This document shows positions 21,369 through 30,864 of a stretch of DNA of 45,427 bases, in pieces. The notes beneath the pieces were generated by a model. That model searched no databases. It saw nothing but the letters and a program-made list of their open reading frames with translations, and was not told where the DNA came from. Source of the stretch: Bowdeniella nasicola (lineage in GTDB: Bacteria; Actinomycetota; Actinomycetes; Actinomycetales; Actinomycetaceae); the NCBI RefSeq assembly GCF_001907295.1, contig NZ_MQVR01000011.1:1-45427 (forward strand), read 5' to 3'. The position numbers were made by a program, and so were the translations under genes. The first letter of the stretch is position 1, and every line of letters begins with the position of its first letter.

Positions 21369-24300
21369 TTAGCGGACCGGGACTTCCTCACCGGCCGGCA
21401 AGTGGCCGAAGCGGTGACGGGTCCGCGAGATCGCCTGCTCACGCAGGAACGTGAGCATCTCGCGACGACCGGTCGCAAGGACCGGGCCGGTCAGCACGGT
21501 CACGGCCGACGTCGAGGCGAGGGCGGCATCGATCTCGGCGCCTTCCTCCCCGATGACGCGGATGCGACCGGTGATCTGGCCGGAGCGGGCGCGCGCGATG
21601 AACTGGTCGGTGCGCTCGCCGACGTCGACGACCTTCGCGAGGCGCTGCAGGCCCGCGACAGCGGCCGGTCCGGCCGGGTGCATGCCCTTGAGCTGCTTGG
21701 ACAGCTCGGGGTTGAGCGAGACGCGCACGGTGGAACCGGCGAGCTCCGCAGCGGCGAGCAGGCGAACCAGCTCGGCCGCGCTCGCGCCCTTGCCGGCGCG
21801 GATCGTCACGTCCGCCGGACGGTAGCGGAAGATGTTGTCTTCGGCGTTCAGGCCGGACACGTCTTCTTCCTGGCCGAGTTCGGCGGCCCAGGCGGCCGCG
21901 TCGGAGGCCAGCGCCGCACGCAGCCAGGCACGGTCGGCCTGATCGGTGACGAGTCCCGTGTAATCGGCGTGCGCAGCGGCGACGGTGTCGGACAGCTCGA
22001 TGCCGTGCTCGGGCTCGCCATTCGGGACCCAGCGGCCCAGCTGCGCGACGTAGTTCGGGCCACCGGCCTTGGCGCCCGGGCCGAAGGCGGACAGCTTCCA
22101 GCCGCCGAAGGCCTGGCGCTGGACGATCGCGCCGGTGATGTGCCGGTTGACGTACGCGTTACCGATCTCGACGTTGTCGAGCCAGGTGTTGATCTCTTCC
22201 TCATCCAGCGAATGGATGCCGCCGGTCAGACCGTAGGCCACCGCGTTTTGGATCTCGATCGCTTCCGCGAGGGTCTTCGCACGCATGATGCCAAGGACCG
22301 GGCCGAAGCACTCGGTGAGGTGGAAGAAGGATCCGGGCTGGACGTTGTCGCGCACGCCGGGCGACCAGAGCTTGCCGGTCTCATCGAGCTTGCGCGGCTC
22401 GACGAGCCAGGTCTCCCCCGGCTCGAGCGTCGTGAGGGCGCGCAGCAGCTTACCTTCCGGCTCCTCGATGACCGGGCCCATCGTCGTGGACAGATCATCG
22501 GGGTAGCCCACGCGCACCGACGAGGCGGCGTCAACGAGCTGGTTCATGAGGCGCTCGGAGGTGCCCGCAGACCCGACGAGGATCGCGAGCGACGCGGCCG
22601 AGCACTTTTGGCCGGCGTGGCCGAAGGCCGACTTCACGAGGTCCGCGACCGCGAGGTCGTAGTCCGCGGCCGGGGTGATGATGAGCGAGTTCTTGCCGGA
22701 GGTCTCGGCGTAGACGCGCGCACCGCCGTCGTGATCGGCGCGCCAGCCCGCGAACATCTCCGCGGTCTCGGAGGCGCCGGTCAGGATGACCTGGTCGATG
22801 TCCGGGTGCGAGATCAGGTGCTTGCCGACCTCGTTTTCCTTGCTGCGCACGGCCTGCAGGAGCTCGCCGGGAACGCCGGCCGCGTGGCAGGCTTCCACGA
22901 TGAGTTCGGTACAGCCGGGCACCGCGGAGGCGGGCTTGATGATGACGCCGGAACCGGCCGCGAGCGCCGCGATGACGCCACCACAGGGGATAGCGACCGG
23001 GAAGTTCCACGGCGGGGTCACAAGCGTGACATCGACCGGCTCGAAGCTGGCGCCGTCGGTCGCAAGCGAGCCGGAGCCTGGCTCGAGCTCGGCGACGCGG
23101 TCCGCGTAGTAGCGGGCGAAGTCGATCGCCTCGGAGACCTCGGGATCGCCCTGCTCGACGGTCTTGCCGCCCTCGGCGGCCATGACGGTGATGAACTGGC
23201 CGCGGCGGTCCTCCAGCTGCTGAGCAACGGCCCGCAGGATGGTGGCGCGCTCTTCGGGGCTCTTCGCCCGCCAGTTGCCCACCGCGGACTTCACCTTGGC
23301 GACGACGTCATCGACCTCGGAGGTGGACCCGAGGACCGGGCTCCACAGTTCCTTCGGCTTGGCGTCGAGCGATTCGCGAGCCCAGGCCCGGGTCGCGGGC
23401 AGCGCCGGGTCGGAGTCGGCGGTGTTTTCGAACGAGTCGGTGATCGGCGCGCGCTCGGTGGAGCGGCGGGCCGAGGCCTCGTGGGAGAACATGTCGGTCA
23501 CGGAGCGACGGAAGCGCACTTCCTGGTCGTCCAGACCCGCACCGGACTCATCGCCTTCTTCGGCGAACATCGCACGCAAGAAGTTTTGCGTCTGGGCGTT
23601 TTCTTCCAGGCGACGCACGAGGTATGAGACGGCCACGTCGAAGTCCTCGGGGGCGACGACGGGCGTGTACAGGAGCACCGAACCCACGCGGTCGCGCACG
23701 GCGCGCGCCTGCGAGGGGCTCATGCCCTGCAGCATCTCGATGTCGAGCATGTCGCTCACGCCGCGCTCGGTCGCGAGCAGGTGGGCGAGCGCCACGGTGT
23801 AGAGGTTGTGCGAGGCGACGCCGACGCGGATCGAGCCGAGGTTCTCCTCGCGCAAGATGCGCTCGACGAGGCGCAGGTAGTTGGCGTCGACGCCGTCCTT
23901 GTCGGTAAACGGCGCCTGCTTCCAGCCGTGGATCTCGGCCTCGACGCGCTCCATCGAGAGGTTCGCGCCCTTGACGATACGGATCTTGATCGGCGCGCGG
24001 CCCTGCTCGTGGCGCTTGTGTGCGAAGTCGATGAGCTTGTCCATCGCGGCGACCGAGTCCGGCAGGTATGCCTGGAGCACGATGCCAGCCTGCAGGTCGT
24101 GGAATTCTTCCTCGTCAAGGATGCGCGTGAAGACCTCGATCGTGAGGTCGAGGTCGCGGTATTCCTCCATGTCGAGGTTGACGAACGTGTGCGGGCTCGT
24201 GGAGACGGCCGCGCGGTACAGCGGGCGCAGGCGCTCGAGCACGCGCTCCGTCGTGCCCTCGGTGTCCCAGGTCGAGATCTGGGAGACGAGCGAGGAGACC

Positions 24301-24848
24301 TTGATAGACACATAGTCGACGTCATCGCGCTTGATCAGGTCGGTCGTGCGCTGCATGCGGGAGGCGGCTTCCTGCTCACCGAGGACGGCCTCACCGAGCA
24401 GGTTGATGTTCAGGCGGAAGCCATCCTTGCGGGACTTTTCCAGGTGCTCGGCGAGCTGCGGATCACGGGCGTCGACAACGAGGTGCCCGACGATCTGGCG
24501 CAGGCGCTTGCGCGCGAGCGGCACGACGACACCCGGCGCGAGGCGCGCGGCCTTAGCGCCCAGACCCAGCAGCACGCGGTCAATGCCACCAAGGAACGAC
24601 GACGCGTCCGAGGCGGTCAGTCGTGAGAGTTCCTTGGCCGCAACGCCACTGTCTTCCGGACGAGCCACGCGGTCCACGAAACGCATCGCAAGGTCCAGTC
24701 CGGCTGGATCGGCAACGAGCGCCGCTAGCTGGCCCGTAGTAGCCCGCTCCTCATCTGTTTGACCGGCCTCGGTTTCGTCAATCCACCGGTGTGCAAGATC
24801 GACTGCGTCATCGACCAAAGCGAGAACGTCAGCGGGTACTTGGGTCAT
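21369..24848 (-). CDS. putA: bifunctional proline dehydrogenase / L-glutamate-gamma-semialdehyde dehydrogenase
   Basis: 1159 residues. The N-terminal half is the FAD-dependent proline dehydrogenase barrel (NINLLGEAVLGEQEA, VSIKVSSL, RIVKGANL, EMLQGMSPSQ). From about residue 520 comes the aldehyde dehydrogenase domain, with VTPPWNFPVAIPCGG, the ETSGKN glutamate region and the catalytic Cys in GHAGQKCSAA. A further C-terminal ALDH-like extension follows. The enzyme oxidises proline to glutamate, channelling the semialdehyde between sites. No N-terminal ribbon-helix-helix is present, so it is not an autoregulator like the enteric protein. Start at 24848 is supported by GGAGGAAAATCG immediately upstream; the frame extends 16 codons further without support. 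Ends at a strong terminator. Confidence 0.96.
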   Translation of the reverse strand: MTQVPADVLALVDDAVDLAHRWIDETEAGQTDEERATTGQLAALVADPAGLDLAMRFVDRVARPEDSGVAAKELSRLTASDASSFLGGIDRVLLGLGAKAARLAPGVVVPLARKRLRQIVGHLVVDARDPQLAEHLEKSRKDGFRLNINLLGEAVLGEQEAASRMQRTTDLIKRDDVDYVSIKVSSLVSQISTWDTEGTTERVLERLRPLYRAAVSTSPHTFVNLDMEEYRDLDLTIEVFTRILDEEEFHDLQAGIVLQAYLPDSVAAMDKLIDFAHKRHEQGRAPIKIRIVKGANLSMERVEAEIHGWKQAPFTDKDGVDANYLRLVERILREENLGSIRVGVASHNLYTVALAHLLATERGVSDMLDIEMLQGMSPSQARAVRDRVGSVLLYTPVVAPEDFDVAVSYLVRRLEENAQTQNFLRAMFAEEGDESGAGLDDQEVRFRRSVTDMFSHEASARRSTERAPITDSFENTADSDPALPATRAWARESLDAKPKELWSPVLGSTSEVDDVVAKVKSAVGNWRAKSPEERATILRAVAQQLEDRRGQFITVMAAEGGKTVEQGDPEVSEAIDFARYYADRVAELEPGSGSLATDGASFEPVDVTLVTPPWNFPVAIPCGGVIAALAAGSGVIIKPASAVPGCTELIVEACHAAGVPGELLQAVRSKENEVGKHLISHPDIDQVILTGASETAEMFAGWRADHDGGARVYAETSGKNSLIITPAADYDLAVADLVKSAFGHAGQKCSAASLAILVGSAGTSERLMNQLVDAASSVRVGYPDDLSTTMGPVIEEPEGKLLRALTTLEPGETWLVEPRKLDETGKLWSPGVRDNVQPGSFFHLTECFGPVLGIMRAKTLAEAIEIQNAVAYGLTGGIHSLDEEEINTWLDNVEIGNAYVNRHITGAIVQRQAFGGWKLSAFGPGAKAGGPNYVAQLGRWVPNGEPEHGIELSDTVAAAHADYTGLVTDQADRAWLRAALASDAAAWAAELGQEEDVSGLNAEDNIFRYRPADVTIRAGKGASAAELVRLLAAAELAGSTVRVSLNPELSKQLKGMHPAGPAAVAGLQRLAKVVDVGERTDQFIARARSGQITGRIRVIGEEGAEIDAALASTSAVTVLTGPVLATGRREMLTFLREQAISRTRHRFGHLPAGEEVPVR

Positions 24849-24986
24849 CGATTTTCCTCCATCGTCCCAACGGTTTAGGCGGATCGAGCGCAGCATCAGT
24901 ACTGGGCTAGACCTTCTGACCTAATCTATCAACCGATTGCTTCTACCACATGCGCGTCAGGCGCTGTGGCATGCGACGATTACGGC

Positions 24987-25454
24987 ATGAGTACGCAGCC
25001 CACGCCTCCGTCCTTTCCCACCGAGCCCGACGAGGGCCAGTCGGCCCGCCCGCCAATCCTCCTGCGGCGGCTCGGCACCCGCACATTCGTCGCGACCGCG
25101 CCCCGCGGACAGCAGATCACTGTCGGCCCCGCGGACGTCCCCGGCGCGATCACTCCTGGCGAACTGCTTCAGATCGCGCTCGCCGGATGCAATGCGATGA
25201 GCGCGGATGCGCGGATGGAACACGCCCTCGGCGAAGACCACAATTCCGTATGGTGGGTGCGGGCGATCTTCGATAAGGAACGCGACGCGTATGCGGCTTT
25301 CGATGTCGTCGCCGACCCCGAGACCGGCGATAAGGACGTGCCGGATCCGAGCCGAGTGCACGCTGCCATCTCGCGAACCTGCACGGTTGGGCACACATTA
25401 GAAGAGTCCCCCGCGATGACTGTCACTTTTCGTGACGAAATTTTTAAGGAGTGA
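24987..25454 (+). CDS. OsmC-family protein
   Basis: 155 residues. Two cysteines sit in family-typical surroundings, LLQIALAGCNAMSADARM and ISRTCTVGHTLEESPAMTV, matching the paired peroxidatic and resolving cysteines of OsmC/Ohr thiol peroxidases. The family reduces organic hydroperoxides, but many members are uncharacterised. The ATG at 24987 has GACGAT exactly 6 bases upstream and no Shine-Dalgarno sequence; an in-frame start 7 codons earlier would remove this spacing. The next gene begins 5 bases after the stop, with its ribosome binding site overlapping this stop codon. Confidence 0.82.
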   Translation: MSTQPTPPSFPTEPDEGQSARPPILLRRLGTRTFVATAPRGQQITVGPADVPGAITPGELLQIALAGCNAMSADARMEHALGEDHNSVWWVRAIFDKERDAYAAFDVVADPETGDKDVPDPSRVHAAISRTCTVGHTLEESPAMTVTFRDEIFKE

Positions 25455-25459
25455 GCTTC

Positions 25460-26158
25460 ATGGCCTCACTATTTTCTGTGCAGGGATTCGACAAGGCCCT
25501 CGATAAGGCCGTGACGATCCCGTCAGCCCGCGTCAGCGCCCAGGTGGCGAAACTTCGCCGCAGGCGCCCGCGCGCCACGCCCGAGCAGATCATCGCGATG
25601 CTGGACAAAAAGTTTTTGCGGTTCGTAAAGACCTCCGGCGCCGGTGTCGGTGTCGCGGCCGCAGTACCGGCCGTCGGGACCGCCGCCGCGGTGGGTCTGA
25701 CGGGTGCCCAGATGGCGGCATTCGTCGCCGCGACCGCCTTCCACGTCATGGCCGTGGCCGAGGTCTATGGCATTCCGACAGAGGACAAGGACCGCCGCCG
25801 CACGCTGCTGCTGACGGCGCTGCTCGGCGAAGAAGGCGCCTCGGCGGTGCAGGCCTCGCTCGGCCTGTCGACGATCCACTGGGCGAAGCAGGCGATGACG
25901 CGCATGCCCGTGTCCACCGTGAAGTCCGTGAACAAGGCGCTACGCAAGCGCGCCGCGAAGCAGACGGCGGCTAAGGGCGGCAGCCTCGCGCTCGGTCGCC
26001 TCGCTCCCTTCGGCATCGGCGCGGGCATCGGCTGGGTCGGCGGCAAGGCGATGGGCAAGTCGGTCCTCGACGGCATCGCGGCCGCGTTCGGCCCGCCGCC
26101 GGTGAGCTTCGAGGTGGCGGACAAGAACCGTCAGCAGTTGCTGGAGGCCATGCACTAA
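25460..26158 (+). CDS. conserved hypothetical protein with hydrophobic helices
   Basis: 232 residues. A basic N-terminus (ARVSAQVAKLRRRRPRATPEQ) precedes a glycine/alanine-rich hydrophobic block (VGVAAAVPAVGTAAAVGLTG, AAFVAATAFHVMAVAEVYGI), a second amphipathic region, and GIGAGIGWVGGKAMG near the C-terminus. The pattern suggests a membrane-inserting or helical-hairpin protein; I do not recognise the family. AAGGAG lies 8 bases before the ATG at 25460 and overlaps the OsmC stop, so expression is coupled to OsmC. A GTG at 25451 is too close to that site to be used. thyA begins 9 bases after the stop. Confidence 0.7.
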   Translation: MASLFSVQGFDKALDKAVTIPSARVSAQVAKLRRRRPRATPEQIIAMLDKKFLRFVKTSGAGVGVAAAVPAVGTAAAVGLTGAQMAAFVAATAFHVMAVAEVYGIPTEDKDRRRTLLLTALLGEEGASAVQASLGLSTIHWAKQAMTRMPVSTVKSVNKALRKRAAKQTAAKGGSLALGRLAPFGIGAGIGWVGGKAMGKSVLDGIAAAFGPPPVSFEVADKNRQQLLEAMH

Positions 26159-26167
26159 GCTGGCCCT

Positions 26168-26968
26168 GTGACCGTCAACACAGCCTACGAGGATCTGCTC
26201 CGCCACGTCCTGGAGCATGGCACGCGCCGCGAGGATCGGACCGGCACCGGAACGATCTCGACCTTCGGCGCCCAGATGCGTTTCAATCTCGCCGAGGGTT
26301 TCCCCCTGGTGACGACCAAGCGCGTGCACATGAAGTCCGTCATTGGCGAGCTGCTGTGGTTCTTAAAGGGCGACTCCAACGTCCGCTACCTGCAGGAGCA
26401 CGGCATCCGGATCTGGAATGAGTGGGCCGATGAGGACGGCGAGCTCGGTCCCGTGTACGGCGTACAGTGGCGCAGCTGGCCGGCCGCCGACGGGCGCCAC
26501 ATCGACCAGATCGAACGGGTCCTTGGCCAACTGCGCGAGGATCCCACCTCGCGGCGCATCATCGTCTCAGCCTGGAACGTCGGCGAGCTGGAGAAGATGG
26601 CGCTCATGCCGTGCCACGCGTTCTTCCAGTTCTACGTCGCCGACGGCAAGCTATCCTGCCAGCTGTATCAGCGCAGCGCGGACATGTTCCTCGGCGTCCC
26701 GTTCAACATCGCGTCCTACTCCCTGCTCACGCACATGATGGCACAGCAGGTCGGCCTCGAGGTCGGCGATTTCGTGTGGACCGGCGGCGACTGCCACATC
26801 TACTTAAACCACCTCGACCAGGTGCGCGAGCAACTATCGCGCACGGCCTACGACAAGCCTCAGCTGAAGCTCGCGAAGGCCGACTCGATCTTCGACTACG
26901 ACTTCGACGACGTCGTCATCGAGGGCTACCAGCACCATCCCGCGATTTCGGCACCGATCTCTGTATGA
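26168..26968 (+). CDS. thyA: thymidylate synthase
   Basis: 266 residues, the size of the short bacterial ThyA. The catalytic Cys149 sits in [52 protein letters not shown] and the terminal [13 protein letters not shown] are hallmarks. It methylates dUMP to dTMP with methylene-tetrahydrofolate, producing dihydrofolate. The GTG start lies 6 bases after TAAGCT, which overlaps the stop codon of the preceding gene, so a leaderless transcript can start here. The stop overlaps dfrA by ATGA, joining dihydrofolate production and recycling. Confidence 0.98.
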   Translation: MTVNTAYEDLLRHVLEHGTRREDRTGTGTISTFGAQMRFNLAEGFPLVTTKRVHMKSVIGELLWFLKGDSNVRYLQEHGIRIWNEWADEDGELGPVYGVQWRSWPAADGRHIDQIERVLGQLREDPTSRRIIVSAWNVGELEKMALMPCHAFFQFYVADGKLSCQLYQRSADMFLGVPFNIASYSLLTHMMAQQVGLEVGDFVWTGGDCHIYLNHLDQVREQLSRTAYDKPQLKLAKADSIFDYDFDDVVIEGYQHHPAISAPISV

Positions 26969-27480
26969 TCGGCGCTATCTGGGCCCATGCGCACGGCGTC
27001 ATCGGGGCCGACGGCGCGATGCCCTGGCACCTGCCGGAGGATCTCGCACATTTTAAGTCGACGACGCTCGGCGCCACCGTGCTCATGGGGCGAGCTACGT
27101 GGGAGTCGCTGGCCGAAAAATACCGTCCGTTGCCGGGCCGGACGAATATTGTCGTCACCCGCAACCCCAACTTTTCGGCGCCCGGCGCCACCGTCGCGAC
27201 CGACCTCGATCGTGTGCTTGCCGATCCCCGGTGGCACGAGGAGGACCTGTGGGTCATGGGCGGCGGCGAGATCTATCGCGCCGCAATGCTCTACGTCCAG
27301 GTCGCGTCGGTGACCGAAATCGACCTCAAAGTGGCCGGTGATACCTTCGCGCCACACCTGCCGGATGGCGAATTTTCCTGCGGATCTTGGCAGCTTTCGG
27401 CAACCGAATTGAGGTATCGCTTCTGCCGCTGGGAGCGCACCTTTTACACTGGCACGATGAATCAGGCAGGGGGTCGCTAA
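26965..27480 (+). CDS. dfrA: dihydrofolate reductase
   Basis: 171 residues. The N-terminal signature [20 protein letters not shown], the substrate-contact stretch [23 protein letters not shown] and the NADPH-binding VMGGGEIY are all in place. It reduces the dihydrofolate made by ThyA back to tetrahydrofolate. Its ATG overlaps the thyA stop by 4 bases, and the next gene begins directly at the following base with no gap. That places folate recycling at the head of the MoxR gene run. Confidence 0.97.
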   Translation: MIGAIWAHAHGVIGADGAMPWHLPEDLAHFKSTTLGATVLMGRATWESLAEKYRPLPGRTNIVVTRNPNFSAPGATVATDLDRVLADPRWHEEDLWVMGGGEIYRAAMLYVQVASVTEIDLKVAGDTFAPHLPDGEFSCGSWQLSATELRYRFCRWERTFYTGTMNQAGGR

Positions 27481-28179
27481 GTGCGCAATCGTTCTCTCGC
27501 GGCGATCCTTGCGCTCGCCTGCTGCCTCGTTGTCTTTATTGGGTCGCTGCCGCCCGCGATTCGGCTGCGTCCGCAGGTCACTACTGCCGAACACAGCCGC
27601 GATTACCGTCCGGGCCCGGGCTACGGCCCGCACTCAGGGGAAGAGGTCTTCCCGCCCGCCGCGCCAGATCTGTCGGACCTGCTGGCCGCGGCCGGCGCCG
27701 TCTTCTTCGTCGTGATCGTCCTCGGCGCCATCTTCGGCGTGGGGCTCTGGCTGCACCGGTCCGCGAAGCGCCGCGGCAGCGCCGAACAGGTCGACGACGG
27801 CGCACGCTTCGATGCCCTCATCACGGCCGAAGAACCGATCTACGCCCATCAGGTCGCACGGGCGCGCAGCGCGCTGGCCGACCTCGATGTCAGCCCGACC
27901 GATCGCGTTATCGCGACGTGGGTCGAACTCGAACGCGCGGCCAGCGCCAAGATCGGCGCCCGTTCCGCATCGGTCACGCCGGCGGAATGGGCCCGCGAGC
28001 GCCTCGTGCGTTCGGGTGCCGATGAGGCGGCGACGCAACAGCTAATCGACCTGTACCACCGCGCGCGCTTCCGCCCGAATACGACGTCGACTAACGACGA
28101 TATTGCCGCGGCTCACGCGGCACTGGAGACCATCGAAGCTAGTCTGGCCGAGGCACCGAAGGCGGGCTCCCGCCGATGA
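27481..28179 (+). CDS. DUF4129-type membrane protein of the MoxR cluster
   Basis: 232 residues from a GTG start that follows the dfrA stop directly. Hydrophobic segments lie at about 5-25 and 65-92 (LLAAAGAVFFVVIVLGAIFGVGLWL), with an external region between them. The cytosolic C-terminal half has the DUF4129 pattern RVIATWVELERAA ... TPAEWARE ... LIDLYHRARF. DUF4129 proteins are regularly found beside MoxR ATPases, DUF58 and transglutaminase proteins in actinobacteria. They are thought to belong to membrane-associated assembly modules; their exact role is unknown. The stop overlaps the next start (ATGA). Confidence 0.8.
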   Translation: MRNRSLAAILALACCLVVFIGSLPPAIRLRPQVTTAEHSRDYRPGPGYGPHSGEEVFPPAAPDLSDLLAAAGAVFFVVIVLGAIFGVGLWLHRSAKRRGSAEQVDDGARFDALITAEEPIYAHQVARARSALADLDVSPTDRVIATWVELERAASAKIGARSASVTPAEWARERLVRSGADEAATQQLIDLYHRARFRPNTTSTNDDIAAAHAALETIEASLAEAPKAGSRR

Positions 28180-28607
28180 TTCGTCGCAGCCTTATCCCGC
28201 TGGCCATCGGCCTCGTGGTCTTCTTCATCGCCCAGGCCATCTCCTGGCCGTTCGGATACGCACTCGCCCTTGGCGCGGGCGCTACTGCAATCGCCGCGGC
28301 GGCGAGCCTGCTGCGCGGGATCGATACCGAAAAGACCCCCGATTTCGAATCGCAGGCGTTCACCGGGCTGCGCCCGAGCGTCGCCACGACCGCGGGCGCG
28401 TTCCGCGAGCCCCGGCTTTCCGGCACGACGCTCGAACGCCTCGGCGCAGTCGTCGCCGATTTTTCTACCCGTCATCAACTCACTAATGCCCAGGCGCGTG
28501 AACTGTTCGGACCGGAGTATGACGCTCTGGTGTCCGGTCAGGCGCGCATCACTCCGGCCACGGCGCGGCAGCTGCTGCGCACCATCGCAGAAAAGGACAG
28601 GACATGA
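28176..28607 (+). CDS. small membrane protein of the MoxR cluster
   Basis: 143 residues. Two hydrophobic helices lie near the N-terminus (SLIPLAIGLVVFFIAQAISW and FGYALALGAGATAIAAAASLL), then a polar cytosolic segment (FESQAFTGLRPSVATTAGAF onwards) ending in a small helical region. No family recognised. It overlaps DUF4129 upstream and MoxR downstream by ATGA at each end, so it is almost certainly co-translated with them and may be part of the same complex. Confidence 0.72.
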   Translation: MIRRSLIPLAIGLVVFFIAQAISWPFGYALALGAGATAIAAAASLLRGIDTEKTPDFESQAFTGLRPSVATTAGAFREPRLSGTTLERLGAVVADFSTRHQLTNAQARELFGPEYDALVSGQARITPATARQLLRTIAEKDRT

Positions 28608-29569
28608 CGCCAACTCCCGCATCCATCGAGGAGATCTCTTCGAACGGTCAGGCGGTGCTCGATGCCGTCAAGACCGTCGTCGTCGGCATGGACGAGGCGC
28701 TGTCGACCGCGCTCGCTGCGGTCCTCGCAGGCGGACACGTCCTCTTCGAAGACCTTCCGGGTCTCGGCAAGACGGTCGCGGCTCGCTCGATGGCCTCGGC
28801 ACTCGGCCTCGACTTTGCGCGCCTGCAGTGCACCCCCGACCTCCTGCCGGCCGACGTCACGGGCTCGTTCGTATGGGACCCGGCGACGCGCGAATTCAAC
28901 TTCCGCCCCGGTCCCGTCTTTACCGGCCTGCTCCTCGCCGACGAAATCAACCGCACCTCCCCGCGCACGCAGTCCGCGCTGCTGGAGGCGATGGCCGAAG
29001 GCCAGGTCAGCGCCGAAGGCCGGACCTACCGCCTGCCTTCCCCCTTCCACGTCATCGCGACGTCGAACCCCGTCGAGCTCGAGGGCACGTTCCCGCTGCC
29101 CGAGGCCCAACTCGACCGCTTCATGGTGCGCCTGTCGGTCGGTTACCTGTCGTCCGCCGACGAGACGACGGTCCTCATGAACCGCGTCGCTCGCCGCGCC
29201 GAAGCCACGCGCGTCGACAGCGTCATCACGGCCGAGCAGGTCCTGGCGATGCAGGCCGGCGTCGAAGCGATCGACGTGAACGAGGACGTCGCCGCCTACT
29301 GCGTCGCCCTTGCCGCCGCGACGCGCGCGCATCCCGAGGTCGAGGTCGGTGTCTCCCCGCGCGGCGCCCAGTCGCTGCTGCTGCTGTGCCGCGCGAAGGC
29401 CGCACTCGCGGGACGTGACTTCATCATCCCCGACGACGTGCGCGCCGTCGCGACCCCGGCGCTCGCCCACCGTCTCACGCTCACGGCTCGCGCCTGGGCG
29501 GGCGGCACGACGGGCTCGTCGATCATCACGTCGGTCCTCGACACCGTCCCGGTTCCCGATCTGGCCTAA
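28604..29569 (+). CDS. MoxR-family AAA+ ATPase
   Basis: 321 residues. Walker A GLGKT near 54-58 (EDLPGLGKTVAAR), Walker B LLLADEINR with Asp113-Glu114, the sensor 1 segment FHVIATSNPVELEGTFPLPEAQLDRF, and the C-terminal lid (GVSPRGAQSLLLLCRAKA) fit the MoxR (AAA_3) family. MoxR proteins act as chaperone-like ATPases on neighbouring von Willebrand factor A-domain or DUF58 partners. Translation is linked on both sides: ATGA with the upstream membrane protein and TAATG with the DUF58 gene. Confidence 0.95.
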   Translation: MTPTPASIEEISSNGQAVLDAVKTVVVGMDEALSTALAAVLAGGHVLFEDLPGLGKTVAARSMASALGLDFARLQCTPDLLPADVTGSFVWDPATREFNFRPGPVFTGLLLADEINRTSPRTQSALLEAMAEGQVSAEGRTYRLPSPFHVIATSNPVELEGTFPLPEAQLDRFMVRLSVGYLSSADETTVLMNRVARRAEATRVDSVITAEQVLAMQAGVEAIDVNEDVAAYCVALAAATRAHPEVEVGVSPRGAQSLLLLCRAKAALAGRDFIIPDDVRAVATPALAHRLTLTARAWAGGTTGSSIITSVLDTVPVPDLA

Positions 29570-30864
29570 TGCTGGGAGAAGCCCGCGCCGAACACGCCAA
29601 ACCCACCCTGCTCCACATCGGTGGGATGCTCACGGCTGCCGTTTTGGCGACGATGGCCCTGGTCGCGGCGCGCCCCGAACTGGCCGTGCTCGCCGCCCTC
29701 TTCGCGTTCGATGCCTTTCGGCGGGCGACGACGCGCGTCGTTATCAACCGCACGCATCCGACGCTCGATCGGAATAACCAGCTGACCTCCACCCTCGAGA
29801 TCGCGGGTGAAGGCGGCCTGCCCGACGGCATCAATGTACGCATGGCGGGCGTCTCCGGCATCCCCGTCGAGGCCGTCATCGCGCCAGAGCCGCACGACGA
29901 GTTGTGGGGGCGATCCATCGTCGCCACCGACACGTGCGGCCGCTCGGGCACGCTCGATTTGCTCCGGCTCGAATCCCGCGTGCAATCGAGCCGCGGTGCC
30001 TTCGGCCCGCTCGTGCTGTTGCCGCTGCGGGTCTTCGTCCCGCCGCGCATCACGCCACTGCCCGATCGGCCCCGCCCGCGCCGCCTCGTCGGCGCCTGGG
30101 GTCCGCGCGAGGACCGGCGTGCGGGAAGCGGCACCCGATTCTTCGACGTCGCGCCCCTCGGCCGCGGCGACCGTATCAGCCGAATCTCGTGGCGGACGAC
30201 GGCCCGGCACGCGACCGACGAGGGCCTCGCCGAGCTCTACGTCGCGCGAACCCACGCCGGCGCGGAATCGATCGTCATGCTCGTGCTCGACCCGCGCGAT
30301 GACGTAGGCCGCAACGTCGATGCGTGGGCCGGCGGCGTCAAGCGCGGCGCCACCGACATTACGAGCCTGGATATCGCCCGCAACGCCGCCATTTCGCTGG
30401 CGCACGCCCACCTCGAGGCGGGCGACCGCGTCGGCCTCGTCGACCTGTCGAACCCCGGTCACGGCATGCTGCCCGCGACCGGGCGCCGCGCCGAACAGCG
30501 CCTGGCCCGCTACCTCACGATGGCCCGTCCACCGCACCGCGCGACGCACCTCGTGCGTCCCCCGCGGCTGACGTCGGCGGCCTCGGTATGGCTGATCTCG
30601 ACGCTGCTCGATGACGTGCCCCTCGACCTCGCCTTCACCTGGTCGTATGCGGGCCATCAGGTGATGGTCATCGACGTGCTACCCGATGGCTTGGCGTCCA
30701 AGGACTCCGCCGTGGCGGCGGCGCTCGAGCTCGAACTGGCCGAACGCGAGATCCGGATCCGGGCGCTGCGGGACGCGGGAGTCGAGGTCATCTCCTGGCC
30801 GTGGCTCGGTTCACCCGACGTTGCCGCGTTCCTGCAGGCCAAGAAGCGAGGAGAACGCCGATGA
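29569..30864 (+). CDS. DUF58-domain protein
   Basis: 431 residues. A short hydrophobic N-terminal region (GMLTAAVLATMALVAARPELAVLAALFAF) is followed by the DUF58 signature FFDVAPLGRGDRISRISWRTTAR near residue 190 and a VWA-like C-terminal half (VMLVLDPRDDV ... LAHAHLEAGDRVGLVDL). DUF58 proteins are the usual partners of MoxR ATPases. The start overlaps MoxR by one base and the stop overlaps the next gene by ATGA. Probably membrane-anchored with the DUF58 domain in the cytosol. Confidence 0.9.
   Translation: MLGEARAEHAKPTLLHIGGMLTAAVLATMALVAARPELAVLAALFAFDAFRRATTRVVINRTHPTLDRNNQLTSTLEIAGEGGLPDGINVRMAGVSGIPVEAVIAPEPHDELWGRSIVATDTCGRSGTLDLLRLESRVQSSRGAFGPLVLLPLRVFVPPRITPLPDRPRPRRLVGAWGPREDRRAGSGTRFFDVAPLGRGDRISRISWRTTARHATDEGLAELYVARTHAGAESIVMLVLDPRDDVGRNVDAWAGGVKRGATDITSLDIARNAAISLAHAHLEAGDRVGLVDLSNPGHGMLPATGRRAEQRLARYLTMARPPHRATHLVRPPRLTSAASVWLISTLLDDVPLDLAFTWSYAGHQVMVIDVLPDGLASKDSAVAAALELELAEREIRIRALRDAGVEVISWPWLGSPDVAAFLQAKKRGERR

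Noticed and set aside
21354-23627. 757-codon plus-strand frame antisense to putA
   Set aside because: Same reasoning: an antisense artefact of codon bias over a strongly conserved enzyme.
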